A DNA stretch of 64,000 bases from Stenotrophomonas maltophilia (GCF_003970865.1 NZ_RXLZ01000019.1:1-64000), one strand, 5' to 3'. Positions 29,130-38,126 are shown, counted from the stretch's first letter. Notes: generated by a model not told the origin, from the letters alone. Program-made: numbers and translations.

Positions 29130-29797
29130 TCGAACTGCTGGACCTGCAACAGACCCTGCATGCCTTTGCTGCCTGCAACGATGACGATGAAGTGTGGAAC
29201 GCCTTCGGCTGGGTGATGGCCAGCGACGAGGACCTGCTGGCGGCACGGTTGTGGTTGCCGTCATCCAGTGATGAAGCGCTGGATGACGACGGCGAGCGAT
29301 CGGCCGCTTCGGCAGCGATGGGGCTGTTCCCGTATCTGGAGCCGGCCACGTTTGCCGACGTGCTGGATGTGCAGAAGCGGCAACGCCCGCTGTCGTCGCT
29401 GCAGGAGTACGCGCAGGCGCTGGCGTACTACGCCGAGTACGACGCGTTCCAGCAGGTCGAGGGTATCGACGAGGCCCTGGGCGAAGCGGGAGCTGCGGAA
29501 CAGGCGGCTGCGCGCGAGGCGGGTGTGGGCACTGGCATCTTCGCGTCCTTCGATCTGACGCTGAGGGCGTGCCCGGAGGGGCAGATCAAAGCCGCAGCCC
29601 AGCGCGTGGCGCGCCTGCTGGAGATTCCGGTGGGCGAGGCGTTGGCGCGCTGCCGTGCGTTGCCGTTGGTGCTGGGTGAAGCGCAGGATCGCCGCCGCGC
29701 GCAGGCGATCAAGGATCAGTTCGAAGCGATCGGCGCGACCGTACAGGTGCACGGCTTCAAGCCGTTCCCGTGGATGGACGCGCCCGTATTGCGTTGA
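29126..29797 (+). CDS. Hypothetical protein with L7/L12-like C-terminal domain
   Basis: A 223-residue soluble protein of unknown function, translationally coupled to the DHA2 transporter gene (ATGA overlap at 29126). The N-terminal two thirds are acidic and helical. The C-terminal ~60 residues (GQIKAAAQRVARLLEIPVGE through IKDQFEAIGATVQV) follow the pattern of the ribosomal protein L7/L12 C-terminal domain: helix, xxEAxxxxxxLPxxL, helix, GAxVxV. Such domains are known in standalone proteins without assigned function. Confidence 0.65.
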   Translation: MIELLDLQQTLHAFAACNDDDEVWNAFGWVMASDEDLLAARLWLPSSSDEALDDDGERSAASAAMGLFPYLEPATFADVLDVQKRQRPLSSLQEYAQALAYYAEYDAFQQVEGIDEALGEAGAAEQAAAREAGVGTGIFASFDLTLRACPEGQIKAAAQRVARLLEIPVGEALARCRALPLVLGEAQDRRRAQAIKDQFEAIGATVQVHGFKPFPWMDAPVLR

Positions 29798-29804
29798 ACA
29801 ACAC

Positions 29805-29907
29805 CATCCACGCATGGCGTGGATCTACTGGGAACCGACCTCGTTCGTTTTTCGCCGAATGCGGATGTCCGTCGGCGCTGCAGTAGATCCACGCAATGCG
29901 TGGATGA
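29805..29907. repeat. SMAG pair, ATCCACGC type
   Basis: 29805-29828 (ends CTAC) and 29883-29907 (begins GTAG) share the stem ATCCACGC/GCGTGGAT. They lie head to head with a 54-bp spacer between the convergent genes ending at 29797 and 29911. Confidence 0.9.
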
Positions 29908-29910
29908 CCC

Positions 29911-30708
29911 TCACCCGAACGCCAGCAACCCCGGCTGCAACGCGCTGAAGATCCGCGCCAGCCGCTCCGCCCACGCCTGCTGCCCAGCCACATCGGCAAT
30001 CAGGTCCTGGCGGATTTCCAGTTCCACGTGCACCAACCCGCGGCCTTCGCCATGCACCGGCACCGCGTAGTCGCTGGTGCTGCTGACCGAATACGGTTCG
30101 TTGTCACCCACCACCAGGTCGCCTTCGTCGCGCAGTGCCTGCAGCAAGGCATGGGCAAAGCGCGTGTCCTGGTGGTACAGCACGCCGGCATGCCACGGTC
30201 GCTGCGCGCCGTTCATCGCCGGAGTGAAGCTGTGCATCATCACCAGCAGGGTGGGGCGGCCGGCATCTCGGCGCGCATCCAGTTCTGCGTCGATGCGCGC
30301 GTGGTAGGGCGCGTGGATCGCATCGATGCGCTGCTGCCGCTGCGCCGCTGACAGCCCGGCATTGCCTGGCACCACGGTGTGGTCGCTCACTTCCGGAATC
30401 AGCGTTGGCGACACCAGCGGGCGGTTGCAGTCGATCAGCAGCCGCGAATAGGTCTGTTCGATCGCCCAGGCATCCAGCCGTTCGGCCAGTGCACGGGTAG
30501 TACCGGCAATGCCGATGTCCCAACCGATATGCCGGTCCAGCTCCGCCTGGGCCAGGCCGAGCCCGGTCAGCGCATGCGGCACCTGCTGGCCGGCGTGGTC
30601 GGCCAGCAGCAGGTACGGCGACGCGCCCTGCGCCCGGTGGATCGCGTAGATTGCCGGATCATCGGCGCCAAGCAGCGCCGGCAGCACATGCAGGTCGGCG
30701 TCAGCCAC
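29911..30708 (-). CDS. N-formylglutamate amidohydrolase family protein
   Basis: A 265-residue zinc hydrolase of the N-formylglutamate deformylase family. SPYLLLADHAGQQVP carries the metal-site Asp-His, followed by HIGWDIG and a later LVMMHSFTPAMNG with a His ligand. The family normally ends histidine degradation, but no hut genes are nearby, so the true substrate is unclear. The start at 30708 overlaps the Nudix stop by 8 bp. Confidence 0.85.
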   Translation of the reverse strand: MADADLHVLPALLGADDPAIYAIHRAQGASPYLLLADHAGQQVPHALTGLGLAQAELDRHIGWDIGIAGTTRALAERLDAWAIEQTYSRLLIDCNRPLVSPTLIPEVSDHTVVPGNAGLSAAQRQQRIDAIHAPYHARIDAELDARRDAGRPTLLVMMHSFTPAMNGAQRPWHAGVLYHQDTRFAHALLQALRDEGDLVVGDNEPYSVSSTSDYAVPVHGEGRGLVHVELEIRQDLIADVAGQQAWAERLARIFSALQPGLLAFG

Positions 30709-31255
30709 GCGGGCGTCCGTCCAGGTGATGCTCGATCATCCACAGCCCGGCCCAGAGCTTGGCGTCCAGCTCGTAGCCTTCGCCCATCTTCTGCACCAGC
30801 CAGGCCGCAGCCTCGCTGCGTGGAATCTCGTGCACGGTGATGTCCTCGCTGTCATCGCCGCCACCTTCGCCGATCCGGCGCAGGCCGGTAGCGCGCACGA
30901 AGGCGATTTTTTCGCTGCTGGCACCGGAGGAAGTGGGGCCGATCATCAGCACTTCGGCGTGGTCGGCGGTCCAGCCGGTTTCTTCTTCCAGTTCGCGCAC
31001 GGCCGAAACTTCAATCGATTCGCCGGCGTCGATGTCGCCGACCAGGCCGGCCGGCATCTCGATGGTGGGCGCCTGCAGCGGTACGCGGAACTGCTCGACG
31101 AACAGCACCTTGTCCTCCGGGGTGACGGCGATGATGATCGCGGCCAGGCCACCGGCGTGGGTACGTTCGCTGTATTCCCAGGTGCCGCGCACCAGCATGC
31201 GCTGGTACTTGCCTTCATAGACGACACGCGGGGCTTCGGTGTTGCGCTGGCTCAT
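30701..31255 (-). CDS. Nudix hydrolase
   Basis: A 184-residue pyrophosphohydrolase, closest in layout to ADP-ribose/NudF-type enzymes. The complete Nudix box GDIDAGESIEVSAVREL followed by EEETGW fits GX5EX7REUXEEXGU. Upstream AGGLAAIIIAV and QFRVPLQAPTIEMPAG are the ADP-ribose pyrophosphatase pattern. It overlaps its neighbours on both sides (31252-31255 and 30701-30708), so it belongs to the four-gene unit 32789-29911. Confidence 0.9.
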   Translation of the reverse strand: MSQRNTEAPRVVYEGKYQRMLVRGTWEYSERTHAGGLAAIIIAVTPEDKVLFVEQFRVPLQAPTIEMPAGLVGDIDAGESIEVSAVRELEEETGWTADHAEVLMIGPTSSGASSEKIAFVRATGLRRIGEGGGDDSEDITVHEIPRSEAAAWLVQKMGEGYELDAKLWAGLWMIEHHLDGRPRG

Positions 31256-32196
31256 GCGGGCTCGCTGTGGGTGGGAACGGGGTCGGCCACGCCAGCGGCT
31301 TCGAACAGCCGGCGGCGGGTCATCGGGCCGAAGCGCAGGGTCTGGCACAGGCCGCCGAGCAGCTCGGGGTCGGCCGCCTGGCGCAGCAGGCCGGGCTGGC
31401 TGCCTTCCAGCGGCGCGTCCAGCGCGATGGTGGTCAGCTGGCGCCAGAGCTGGGCGTGCTCGCGCTGCTCGCGTAGGCGCACCGCCATCTGTGCGGCACC
31501 GCGCAGGCGCAGGAACGGCACTTCGTCCAGACGTTCGTAGAGCACGTCCATGCTGCCGAAATGGGCCAGCAGCACGGCGGCGGACTTGCTGCCGACACCA
31601 CTGACACCGGGAATGTTGTCCACCGCATCGCCGCACAGCGCCAGGTAGTCGGCAATCTGGTGGGCGTGCACGCCGTGCCGCGCCTTCACCCCTGCCACGT
31701 CCCAGCGCTGGTTGCGTGCGTAGTCCCACTGCTCGTCGTGGTCCACCAGCAGCTGCGACAGGTCCTTGTCGGCGGAAATGATCAGGCCGCGATGGCTGTG
31801 CCGGTGCTGGTGCAGGGCACTGCCGATCAGGTCGTCGGCCTCGTAGTCATGGTGGGCCAATACCACCAGGCCCAGCGCTGCGCACAGCGCCTTGCAGTGC
31901 ACGAACTGGCGCTTCAGCGCTTCCGGCGCCGGGTCGCGGTTGGCCTTGTAGGCCGCGTACAGGCGGTGGCGGAAGCCACTGTCCAGCGCCTCGTCGAAGG
32001 CGATGGCGATGTGCCGGGGGCGTTCGCGCTCGAGCAGGTCCAGCAGGAAGCGGGCAAACCCATGTACTGCGTTGGTCGGCCAGCCCTGGCTGTCCTGGAA
32101 CTCGTCCGGTAGCGAATGCCAGGCGCGGAACACGTAGATGCTGGCATCCACCAGGTACAGCGGCGGCGGCAGCGGCACGGCATTCACGGCGCTCAC
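31252..32196 (-). CDS. 5'-3' exonuclease / flap endonuclease family (Xni/Pol I N-domain-like)
   Basis: A 314-residue standalone 5' nuclease. LYLVDASIYVFRAW holds the first metal-binding Asp, YEADDLIGSAL the second cluster, ISADKDLSQL the third, and GDAVDNIPGVSGVGSKSAAVLL the helix-hairpin-helix. It is the domain found at the N-terminus of DNA polymerase I and in E. coli Xni/ExoIX; the key acids of Pol I-type nucleases are present. Role: flap processing in DNA repair. Overlaps the Nudix and nitroreductase genes. Confidence 0.88.
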   Translation of the reverse strand: MSAVNAVPLPPPLYLVDASIYVFRAWHSLPDEFQDSQGWPTNAVHGFARFLLDLLERERPRHIAIAFDEALDSGFRHRLYAAYKANRDPAPEALKRQFVHCKALCAALGLVVLAHHDYEADDLIGSALHQHRHSHRGLIISADKDLSQLLVDHDEQWDYARNQRWDVAGVKARHGVHAHQIADYLALCGDAVDNIPGVSGVGSKSAAVLLAHFGSMDVLYERLDEVPFLRLRGAAQMAVRLREQREHAQLWRQLTTIALDAPLEGSQPGLLRQAADPELLGGLCQTLRFGPMTRRRLFEAAGVADPVPTHSEPA

Positions 32197-32789
32197 TGGC
32201 CGGTCCAGTCCTGCAGCAGGGCCGCGACGTCCGGCCGCTCGCGCTCAGGCACCTCGGCCTTGGGCGTGCCGATATGGATGAAGCCGGCGATGCCCTCGCC
32301 CTCGGTGAGGCCAAGGTGCGCCTGCACGACCGGGTCGAAGGCCATCCAGGCGGTCAGCCACTGCGCACCGAAGCCCAGCGCCTGCGCGGCCTGCAGCAGG
32401 GCGAAGCAGACACAGCCGGCGGTCATCAGCTGTTCCTGCTCGGGCACCTTCGGGTCCGGGCGTGGGCTGGTCACCACCACGATCACCAGTGGTGCATGGC
32501 TGAAACGCTGGCGGTCCTTCTCGATCACGGCCTCGCCGGCATGCGGGTCGCGCTGGCGGCTGCGCTCGGCCAGGAAGTCGCCCAGAGTGTGACGTGCATC
32601 GCCGGCGATCTTCAGGAAGCGGAACGGTACGCGCTTGCCGTGGTCGGGCACGCGCACGGCCGAGGCCAGCATGCGCTGCAGGGTGGCCGGATCCGGTCCG
32701 GGCTCGCCCAATTGCCGCGAGGGCACCGAGCGGCGGGCATCCAGGGCAAGCAGGGCAGCGGGGTCGGGCATGGAGTCTGAACCGGTCAT
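32193..32789 (-). CDS. Nitroreductase family protein (YdjA-like)
   Basis: FMN-dependent oxidoreductase of about 198 residues in the compact YdjA class, which reduces nitro compounds or quinones. DARRSVPSRQL is the FMN phosphate region, and PLVIVVVTSP plus AGFIHIGTP are conserved strands. The start is uncertain: ATG 32789 was used, but homologues suggest ATG 32771 (MPDPAALLALDARRS). The stop overlaps the exonuclease start (ATGA). Confidence 0.82.
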   Translation of the reverse strand: MTGSDSMPDPAALLALDARRSVPSRQLGEPGPDPATLQRMLASAVRVPDHGKRVPFRFLKIAGDARHTLGDFLAERSRQRDPHAGEAVIEKDRQRFSHAPLVIVVVTSPRPDPKVPEQEQLMTAGCVCFALLQAAQALGFGAQWLTAWMAFDPVVQAHLGLTEGEGIAGFIHIGTPKAEVPERERPDVAALLQDWTGQ

Positions 32790-33102
32790 CACGGGTGTTT
32801 GATTATAGTCGGGGTGGTCAATGACGCCGTCTGTGTCGCGTCCTGCCCCTGAATATCAAACTGTGATGAACATCATGCCACTGGCGGGAAAGGGACGACC
32901 GCTTCCTCTCGCCTCGTGGGCCTCGCACGGCTTACGATATCTATCTTGCCGGGCCGCCGGTCATGAGGTTTGAAGTGAGGACTGTTTCACTGTCCGTGAC
33001 GGGCTGGCCGGCCTACCATCGACGTACCGGTACATGGGGTGTGCCGGCCGTCGCGATGTCCATGCTGTCTGTCGTACCAGAGAAGGTGGGGAGCCTTCCC
33101 GA
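32790..33102. other. Divergent intergenic region, probable promoters
   Basis: About 310 bp between the nitroreductase gene (minus) and the DUF1631 gene (plus), so it must hold promoters for both. TGTGATGAACATCATG at 32861-32876 keeps one good TGTGA half of a Crp/Clp-like site but a poor right half. A strong purine-rich ribosome-binding site (GGTGGGGAG) lies just before 33103. Nothing else is recognisable. Confidence 0.4.
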
Positions 33103-35424
33103 ATGATGAGCGCGCCCACACCGATGGGATCGCCGGGCCGTGACCCGGCCCAGCTTCAGCGTGCCCGGGACATGGTCCTGCCGGCGCTGTGCCAGGCGTT
33201 CGGGGCCGCACTGGCGCGTTTCGACGATGCACTGTTCGACCGGGCCGGCAATGCAGGCTCGTCGCAGCTGCTGTTCCTGGATGCGATGCGCGAGCTGCGC
33301 CGCCGCCGTGAGGACATCGCCGCCGCCTTCGCCGGCCACCTGCAGCGGGCCTGGGATGCACTGGCCAGTGGCGAGCCGCTGTCGGCCGAAACCACCCTGT
33401 CCGGGCCGGCCGAGGATGGCCTGAGCCTGCTGGCTGAACATGTACTGGAGTCGCGGCTGGCGGTGCGCAATTTCGCCACCGTGCTGCTGCGCGACTTCAA
33501 ACCGGTGCTGGCGCGGCTGGACCGGCGCCTGGGCCGCTTGATCGGCGGCGCCGAGCTGGATGCCGACCACAACCCGGTCAGCCCCGAACACCTGGGTGTG
33601 GCCATCCATGAAGCCTTTGCCGGCTGCGAGCTGGCGCCGGAAGTGCACCTGGTGCTGATCAAGCTGTGCGAGCGCGACCTGCGCGCGCCGGTGGGCCGCA
33701 TCTACGAGAAGCTGGACGAGCAGCTGGCCGCCGCTGGCGTGATGTCGCAGATGGGGGCGCCGCGGCGTCCGCTGTCGGCCGCGCCCGACCCACGCATGGC
33801 GCCGGGGGCGGACGATCTGGTCGAGCCGCGCCACGCGGCGGGCTTCGAATCCGAATTCAGCGATGATGAACAGGCCGCGCCGGCCTGGGCGCAGCGTTTC
33901 GCCGCGCGCTGGTCCGAGCGCCGTGGCCACATGCAGCAGCACCTCGGGGGCGAGGATGCCGGCAGCGGCGAGGCGTATGCCGGCCAGCAGGGCATGCTGC
34001 TGGAGGCCCTGCATGAGCTGCTGCAGCAGACCCGCCACGTTCGCGAGGACGCCACCTCGGCCGCGCAGGTCGCGGTCGGCCAGCACCGCCCGTTGAGCCA
34101 GCGCGAGATGATGTCGGTGCTGTCGCTGCTGCAGGCCACGCCCAGTGCGACGCTGCGTGCGGCCATCGGCGAGGATGGCGAATCGCTGGCGCAGCGGCTG
34201 AAGAGTGAAGTGCTGTCCAGCGCCACCCGTCTCGGCGTCGATCCCGGCCAGACCCGGCTGGACCCGCAGGACGAGGACGCGATCGATCTGGTCGGCATGC
34301 TGTTCGACGTGATGCTGGACGAACGCGAGCTGGAAGGTCGCTCGCGCGAGCTGATCGGCCGCCTGGTGGTGCCCTTCGTCAAGGTGGCGATGCTCGACCG
34401 CCGCATGTTCGTGCAGAAGACCCACCCGGCCCGCAAGCTGCTCAACTCGCTGGCCGAAGCCTGCGAGGGCAATACCGGCGAAAGCCAGGCCGAGCGCATG
34501 CTGATGGCCAAGGTCGAGGAAATCATCGAACGCCTGGTGGCCGAGTTCAACGAGAACCTGGCGATCTTCCTGACCCTGGAAGAAGAATTCCGCGAATTCC
34601 TCGTGCAGCACCGCCGCCGCGTGGAAATCGCCGAGCGTCGCGCCGCCGAAACGCAGCGCGGCCAGGAAAAGCTGGAAATGGCCCGCAGCCGTGCCGGTGC
34701 CGAACTGGACCGCCGCATCGGCGATGCCACCCTGCCGCCGGCCATCGCCGAGTTCCTGCGCCAGCCATGGCAGCACCACCTGACCCTGGCGCTGCTGCGC
34801 GAGGGAGAGGAGGGCGCGTCGGTGGCCGAGGCACTCAGCCTGGCTGACGGCCTGCTGGAGGAAGTAGCCGAGGCCCGCCGCCAGATCGTCGGCAAGCCGT
34901 GGCTGCAGGCCTGGCAGCCGGTGCTGGCCAAGGTATTTGCCAGTGTTGGCGTGCACGGCGATGCCGCCACCGGTGCCATCGACGCCCTGCATGACACCCT
35001 GCAGGGCATTGCCGAATCGCGGCCGGAACTGCAGCGCGCGCTGCCGGAGCTGCCGCAGGTTGCCTTGCCGGCGCCGCCGGTGGCTGAAACGCCAGCGGTC
35101 GAACTGGGCGGGCAGATCGACGCCGACGATTTCGACAACGCCGATGCCGACCGCTTCCGCCGCATGGAAATCGGCAACTGGCTGGACTTCGTCGACAAGG
35201 ACGGCAAGGTGCAGGCCGGCAAGCTGTCCTGGGTCAGCCCGATTTCCTCGCGCCTGCTGTTCGTCAACCGCCGCGGCGTGCGCTTCTGCGTGGCCTCGCC
35301 GGAGGAGCTGGCGGTGATGGTGCGGCTGGGTCGCCTGCGCGCCCATGTGGACGATGGCGCCTTCGACAGCGCGATGCAGGGTGTGATCGATCGGCTGGAC
35401 CCGGGCAGCGCAACACTGCACTGA
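33103..35424 (+). CDS. DUF1631 family protein
   Basis: A 773-residue cytoplasmic protein filling the DUF1631 family length, misnamed thymidine phosphorylase in some databases. It is mostly helical with a long coiled coil near FREFLVQHRRRVEIAERRAAETQ. The C-terminal ~90 residues (RFRRMEIGNWLDFVDKDGKV, KLSWVSPISSRLLFVNRRG) form a PilZ-like beta-barrel. I see no clear RxxxR/DxSxxG c-di-GMP motif, so nucleotide binding is doubtful. ATG 33103 follows GGTGGGGAG. Function unknown; it is monocistronic. Confidence 0.85.
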   Translation: MMSAPTPMGSPGRDPAQLQRARDMVLPALCQAFGAALARFDDALFDRAGNAGSSQLLFLDAMRELRRRREDIAAAFAGHLQRAWDALASGEPLSAETTLSGPAEDGLSLLAEHVLESRLAVRNFATVLLRDFKPVLARLDRRLGRLIGGAELDADHNPVSPEHLGVAIHEAFAGCELAPEVHLVLIKLCERDLRAPVGRIYEKLDEQLAAAGVMSQMGAPRRPLSAAPDPRMAPGADDLVEPRHAAGFESEFSDDEQAAPAWAQRFAARWSERRGHMQQHLGGEDAGSGEAYAGQQGMLLEALHELLQQTRHVREDATSAAQVAVGQHRPLSQREMMSVLSLLQATPSATLRAAIGEDGESLAQRLKSEVLSSATRLGVDPGQTRLDPQDEDAIDLVGMLFDVMLDERELEGRSRELIGRLVVPFVKVAMLDRRMFVQKTHPARKLLNSLAEACEGNTGESQAERMLMAKVEEIIERLVAEFNENLAIFLTLEEEFREFLVQHRRRVEIAERRAAETQRGQEKLEMARSRAGAELDRRIGDATLPPAIAEFLRQPWQHHLTLALLREGEEGASVAEALSLADGLLEEVAEARRQIVGKPWLQAWQPVLAKVFASVGVHGDAATGAIDALHDTLQGIAESRPELQRALPELPQVALPAPPVAETPAVELGGQIDADDFDNADADRFRRMEIGNWLDFVDKDGKVQAGKLSWVSPISSRLLFVNRRGVRFCVASPEELAVMVRLGRLRAHVDDGAFDSAMQGVIDRLDPGSATLH

Positions 35425-35476
35425 GCCGTGGCCGCCTGCTAGGATCGGGAAAACTCACCGATCAGCGGGGACCTGC

Positions 35477-36556
35477 ATGGCCGTGGCGTTGCTGGGGATC
35501 AAGGAGACCGCGCCGGGCGAACGGCGCGTGGCGTTGACGCCGGAAACCGCGCGCAAGCTCGGTGCCCTCGGCATTACCGTCTGGTACGAGGCCGGCGCCG
35601 GCTTGGCGGCAGGCTTCACCGATGCCGCCTATGACGATGCCGGCGCACGTGTGTTCGACGCGGACCGTTGGGGCGAGATCGATATCCTGCTGTGCGTGCA
35701 GACGCCACCGGCGTCGGTCCTGGAACAGCTCAAGCCCGCTGCCAGCGTGGTCGGCCTGCTGGCCCCGGCCAGTGATCCGGCGCTTGCGGCATTGGCTGCT
35801 GGCGACCGCCTGCAGCTGTTCCCGCTGCAGCAGCTGCCGCGCACCACCCGCGCGCAGGCGATGGACGTGCTCAGTTCGCAGGCGGGCATGGCCGGCTACA
35901 AGGCCGCGCTGATCGCCGCCGAGCGTGCGCCACGCTTCTTCCCGATGCTGACCACCGCCGCCGGTACCGTGCGTCCGGCCAAGGTGCTGGTGATCGGCGC
36001 CGGTGTGGCCGGGCTGCAGGCCATTGCCACCGCGCGCCGGTTGGGCGCACAGGTGGAAGGTTTCGACGTGCGCCCGGAAACCCGCGAGCAGATCCAGTCG
36101 CTGGGCGCGCGCTTCCTGGATCTTGGCGTGAGCGCGGCCGGTGAAGGCGGCTATGCGCGTGCGCTGACCGATGAGGAACGCGCCGAGCAGCAGCGCCGGT
36201 TGGCCGACCACCTGCGCAGCGTGGATGTGGTGATCTGTACCGCAGCGGTACCGGGGCGACCGGCGCCGACGATCGTGACTGCCGCAATGGTGGAGGGCAT
36301 GGCCACCGGCAGCGTGATCGTGGACCTGGCGGCGGAGAGCGGCGGCAACTGTGCACTGACCCAACCGGGGCAGTGCATCGAGCATCAGGGCGTGACCATC
36401 GATGGCCCGCTGGGCCTGGCCAGCCGCGGCGCCACCCAGGCCAGCGAGATGTATGCGCGCAACCTGCTCAACTTCGTCGCGCTGTTCGTGCGCGAAGGCC
36501 AGCTCGGTTTCGACTGGGACGACGAGCTGCTGGCGAAGACCCGCTGGCAGGCGTGA
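35477..36556 (+). CDS. pntAA: NAD(P) transhydrogenase subunit alpha part 1 (PntAA)
   Basis: Soluble NAD(H)-binding domain I of the proton-translocating transhydrogenase, 359 residues, related to alanine dehydrogenase. LGIKETAPGERRVALTPETA is the N-terminal signature and KVLVIGAGVAGLQAIATARRLGA the Rossmann motif. The protein stops after domain I, so this is the three-subunit arrangement (PntAA, PntAB, PntB). The partners lie 1.57 kb downstream, beyond an opposite-strand sigma-factor unit. Confidence 0.93.
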   Translation: MAVALLGIKETAPGERRVALTPETARKLGALGITVWYEAGAGLAAGFTDAAYDDAGARVFDADRWGEIDILLCVQTPPASVLEQLKPAASVVGLLAPASDPALAALAAGDRLQLFPLQQLPRTTRAQAMDVLSSQAGMAGYKAALIAAERAPRFFPMLTTAAGTVRPAKVLVIGAGVAGLQAIATARRLGAQVEGFDVRPETREQIQSLGARFLDLGVSAAGEGGYARALTDEERAEQQRRLADHLRSVDVVICTAAVPGRPAPTIVTAAMVEGMATGSVIVDLAAESGGNCALTQPGQCIEHQGVTIDGPLGLASRGATQASEMYARNLLNFVALFVREGQLGFDWDDELLAKTRWQA

Positions 36557-36581
36557 GCCGGAGGCGCCGGTTGCCTTCCCG

Positions 36582-36640
36582 GTAGATCCACGCCATGCGT
36601 GGAGGGACGGCCAGTGTGCGGACCAGGGTCCGCACCCACC
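36582..36640. repeat. SMAG unit plus a second palindrome
   Basis: 36582-36603 is GTAG plus the stem ATCCACGC/GCGTGG. 36616-36640 is a palindrome, GTGCGGACC/GGTCCGCAC, ending in CACC. They lie between the convergent pntAA and DUF3106 genes and may terminate both. Confidence 0.8.
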
Positions 36641-36655
36641 ATGCGGATGCCGGCG

Positions 36656-37117
36656 TTACCGCGGCTTCGCCGGCGGCGGGTTGTCGCGCACCCAGTCCTT
36701 GCGCTGTTCCGGCGTCATCTGCGACCAGCGCTCGCGCAGTGCGTCGCGCTGCGCGGGCGGCAGTTCCCGCATCTGGCCGAACAGGGCCCGGGCCTGCTCA
36801 CGCTGTTCCGGGCTCATGTGCTCGAAGCGGCGCAGGCCACGGCGGGCCTTGTCGCGTTCCTCAGGGCTCATCGACTGCCAGCGTTGGCCGTGCGAGAGCA
36901 TGCGCTGGCGCTGGCCGGCATCGGCGCTGTTCCAGCGGTCGCGCAGCGGCGCCAGCAGCGATTCCCGCTGGGTTTCACTCAGCTGTTCCCAGGCTGGCAG
37001 CGGTGCGGCCGGCGCAGGGCGTGCGGCAGGGGCGGGCGCGGCACTCTGCGCCAGCGCCGGGAGGGCCGGCAGCAGCAACAGGGTCATCAGCAGGGGCAGG
37101 GTGTGCAGTCGGGACAT
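36656..37117 (-). CDS. DUF3106 exported protein
   Basis: A 153-residue precursor with signal peptide MSRLHTLPLLMTLLLLPALPALA, then a Pro/Ala linker and a run of short repeats of the form MSPEERDKAR / MSPEQREQAR / LPPAQRDALRERW / MTPEQRKDW. This repeated S/TPEQR-x-helix pattern is DUF3106, related in style to CpxP/Spy-like periplasmic helical chaperones. It is the last gene of the sigma-factor unit, so it may be an envelope-stress output or sensor. Function otherwise unknown. Confidence 0.82.
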   Translation of the reverse strand: MSRLHTLPLLMTLLLLPALPALAQSAAPAPAARPAPAAPLPAWEQLSETQRESLLAPLRDRWNSADAGQRQRMLSHGQRWQSMSPEERDKARRGLRRFEHMSPEQREQARALFGQMRELPPAQRDALRERWSQMTPEQRKDWVRDNPPPAKPR

Positions 37118-37120
37118 GAT

Positions 37121-37447
37121 TCACTCCATCGCCAGGTCGGTATCGCCCAGCCACAGGTACAGATCGGGATTTTCGTCGTAGAGCGCGCTGTTGTCTTCCA
37201 CCGAGGCAAGCACAGGTGCCGGCGCCGGGCCCGTCAGCGTGCCATGGCCGGTGAACTGCAGGCCGATACCCAGCGCCACCACCAGCGAACAGGCACTGGC
37301 CAACCACCAGCGCCAGCGCCCGCGATGGGTGGCCGTGGCGCCGTGGCGAGCCTGTCGCAGCCGGGCCAGCGTTGCCGGCGACAGCGCGTGCAGCGACTGT
37401 GCGTGCAGGCTGCGCAGGGTGTCATCGGAAGGCCGGGAGCGGTTCAC
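37121..37447 (-). CDS. Small single-pass membrane protein, candidate anti-sigma factor
   Basis: A 108-residue protein: a charged cytoplasmic N-terminal half (about 1-45), one transmembrane segment (WWLASACSLVVALGIGLQF, about 47-65) and a short acidic periplasmic tail ending YLWLGDTDLAME. Its ATG overlaps the stop of the ECF sigma gene. That topology and position are those of anti-sigma factors, but there is no recognisable ZAS zinc motif, so the role is inferred from context. Confidence 0.68.
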   Translation of the reverse strand: MNRSRPSDDTLRSLHAQSLHALSPATLARLRQARHGATATHRGRWRWWLASACSLVVALGIGLQFTGHGTLTGPAPAPVLASVEDNSALYDENPDLYLWLGDTDLAME

Positions 37448-38034
37448 GGGTGGATCTCCAGGTAATCCTGCAGCGCCTGGCGGGCGCGTGCCAGATGGGT
37501 TTTTACCGCGCCTTCGCTGCAGCCCATGGCGCGGGCGGTGGTAGCCCCGTCCAGGTCCTGCAGCACGCGCAGGGTGAAGGCCTCGCGCTGGCGGGCGGGC
37601 AGGCGGCGCAACGCGTCCACCAGCTGCTGGTACTGCTGGCGCTGTTCATGCGCCTGTGCCGGGTCCGGGCCGGGATCGGCCCAGTCGATCTCGCCGCCTT
37701 CCGCATCCTGGTTGTCGCGCCAGAACGGCAGGCGGAAGCGGCGCCGGCGCTGTACGTCGATCACGCGCCGGCGCAGGATGCTCCAGAACAGCGGCGCCCA
37801 TTCGGCCGCCGGCTTGTCGGCGTAGTCCAGCATGCGCAGCAGCGCGTCCTGCACCGCGTCCATGGCGTCTTCGCGCTGGCGCAGGCCGGCCTCGGCGAAG
37901 CGGAACGCACGCGGGCCAACACTGGCCAGGAACGCTTCCAGCGATGCCGGCAGGGCATCGGTCTCGGCGCTCGGGGGGACGGGGCTGCTCACCAGCACAG
38001 GGTACGGTTCCTCGCTCGGGGTCACCATCGACAA
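37444..38034 (-). CDS. ECF-family RNA polymerase sigma factor
   Basis: A 196-residue sigma-70 family protein with region 2 (RQREDAMDAVQDALLRMLDY, then WAPLFWSILRRRVIDVQRRRR) and region 4 (LRRLPARQREAFTLRVLQDL with helix-turn-helix ATTARAMGCSEGAVKTHLARAR). No region 3 is present, typical of ECF sigmas. It overlaps the membrane-protein gene by ATGA and heads the three-gene unit 38034-36656. It lies within the pnt locus on the opposite strand, divergent from pntAB. Confidence 0.92.
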   Translation of the reverse strand: MSMVTPSEEPYPVLVSSPVPPSAETDALPASLEAFLASVGPRAFRFAEAGLRQREDAMDAVQDALLRMLDYADKPAAEWAPLFWSILRRRVIDVQRRRRFRLPFWRDNQDAEGGEIDWADPGPDPAQAHEQRQQYQQLVDALRRLPARQREAFTLRVLQDLDGATTARAMGCSEGAVKTHLARARQALQDYLEIHP

Positions 38035-38126
38035 CGCGTGAGCGCGGCTTCGGTTGACGCCGGGCGCGCACCGGGTTCAGCCCATGGTTATGATGGGACG
38101 ACGAAGACAGAGCAGGAGCGTTGCCA

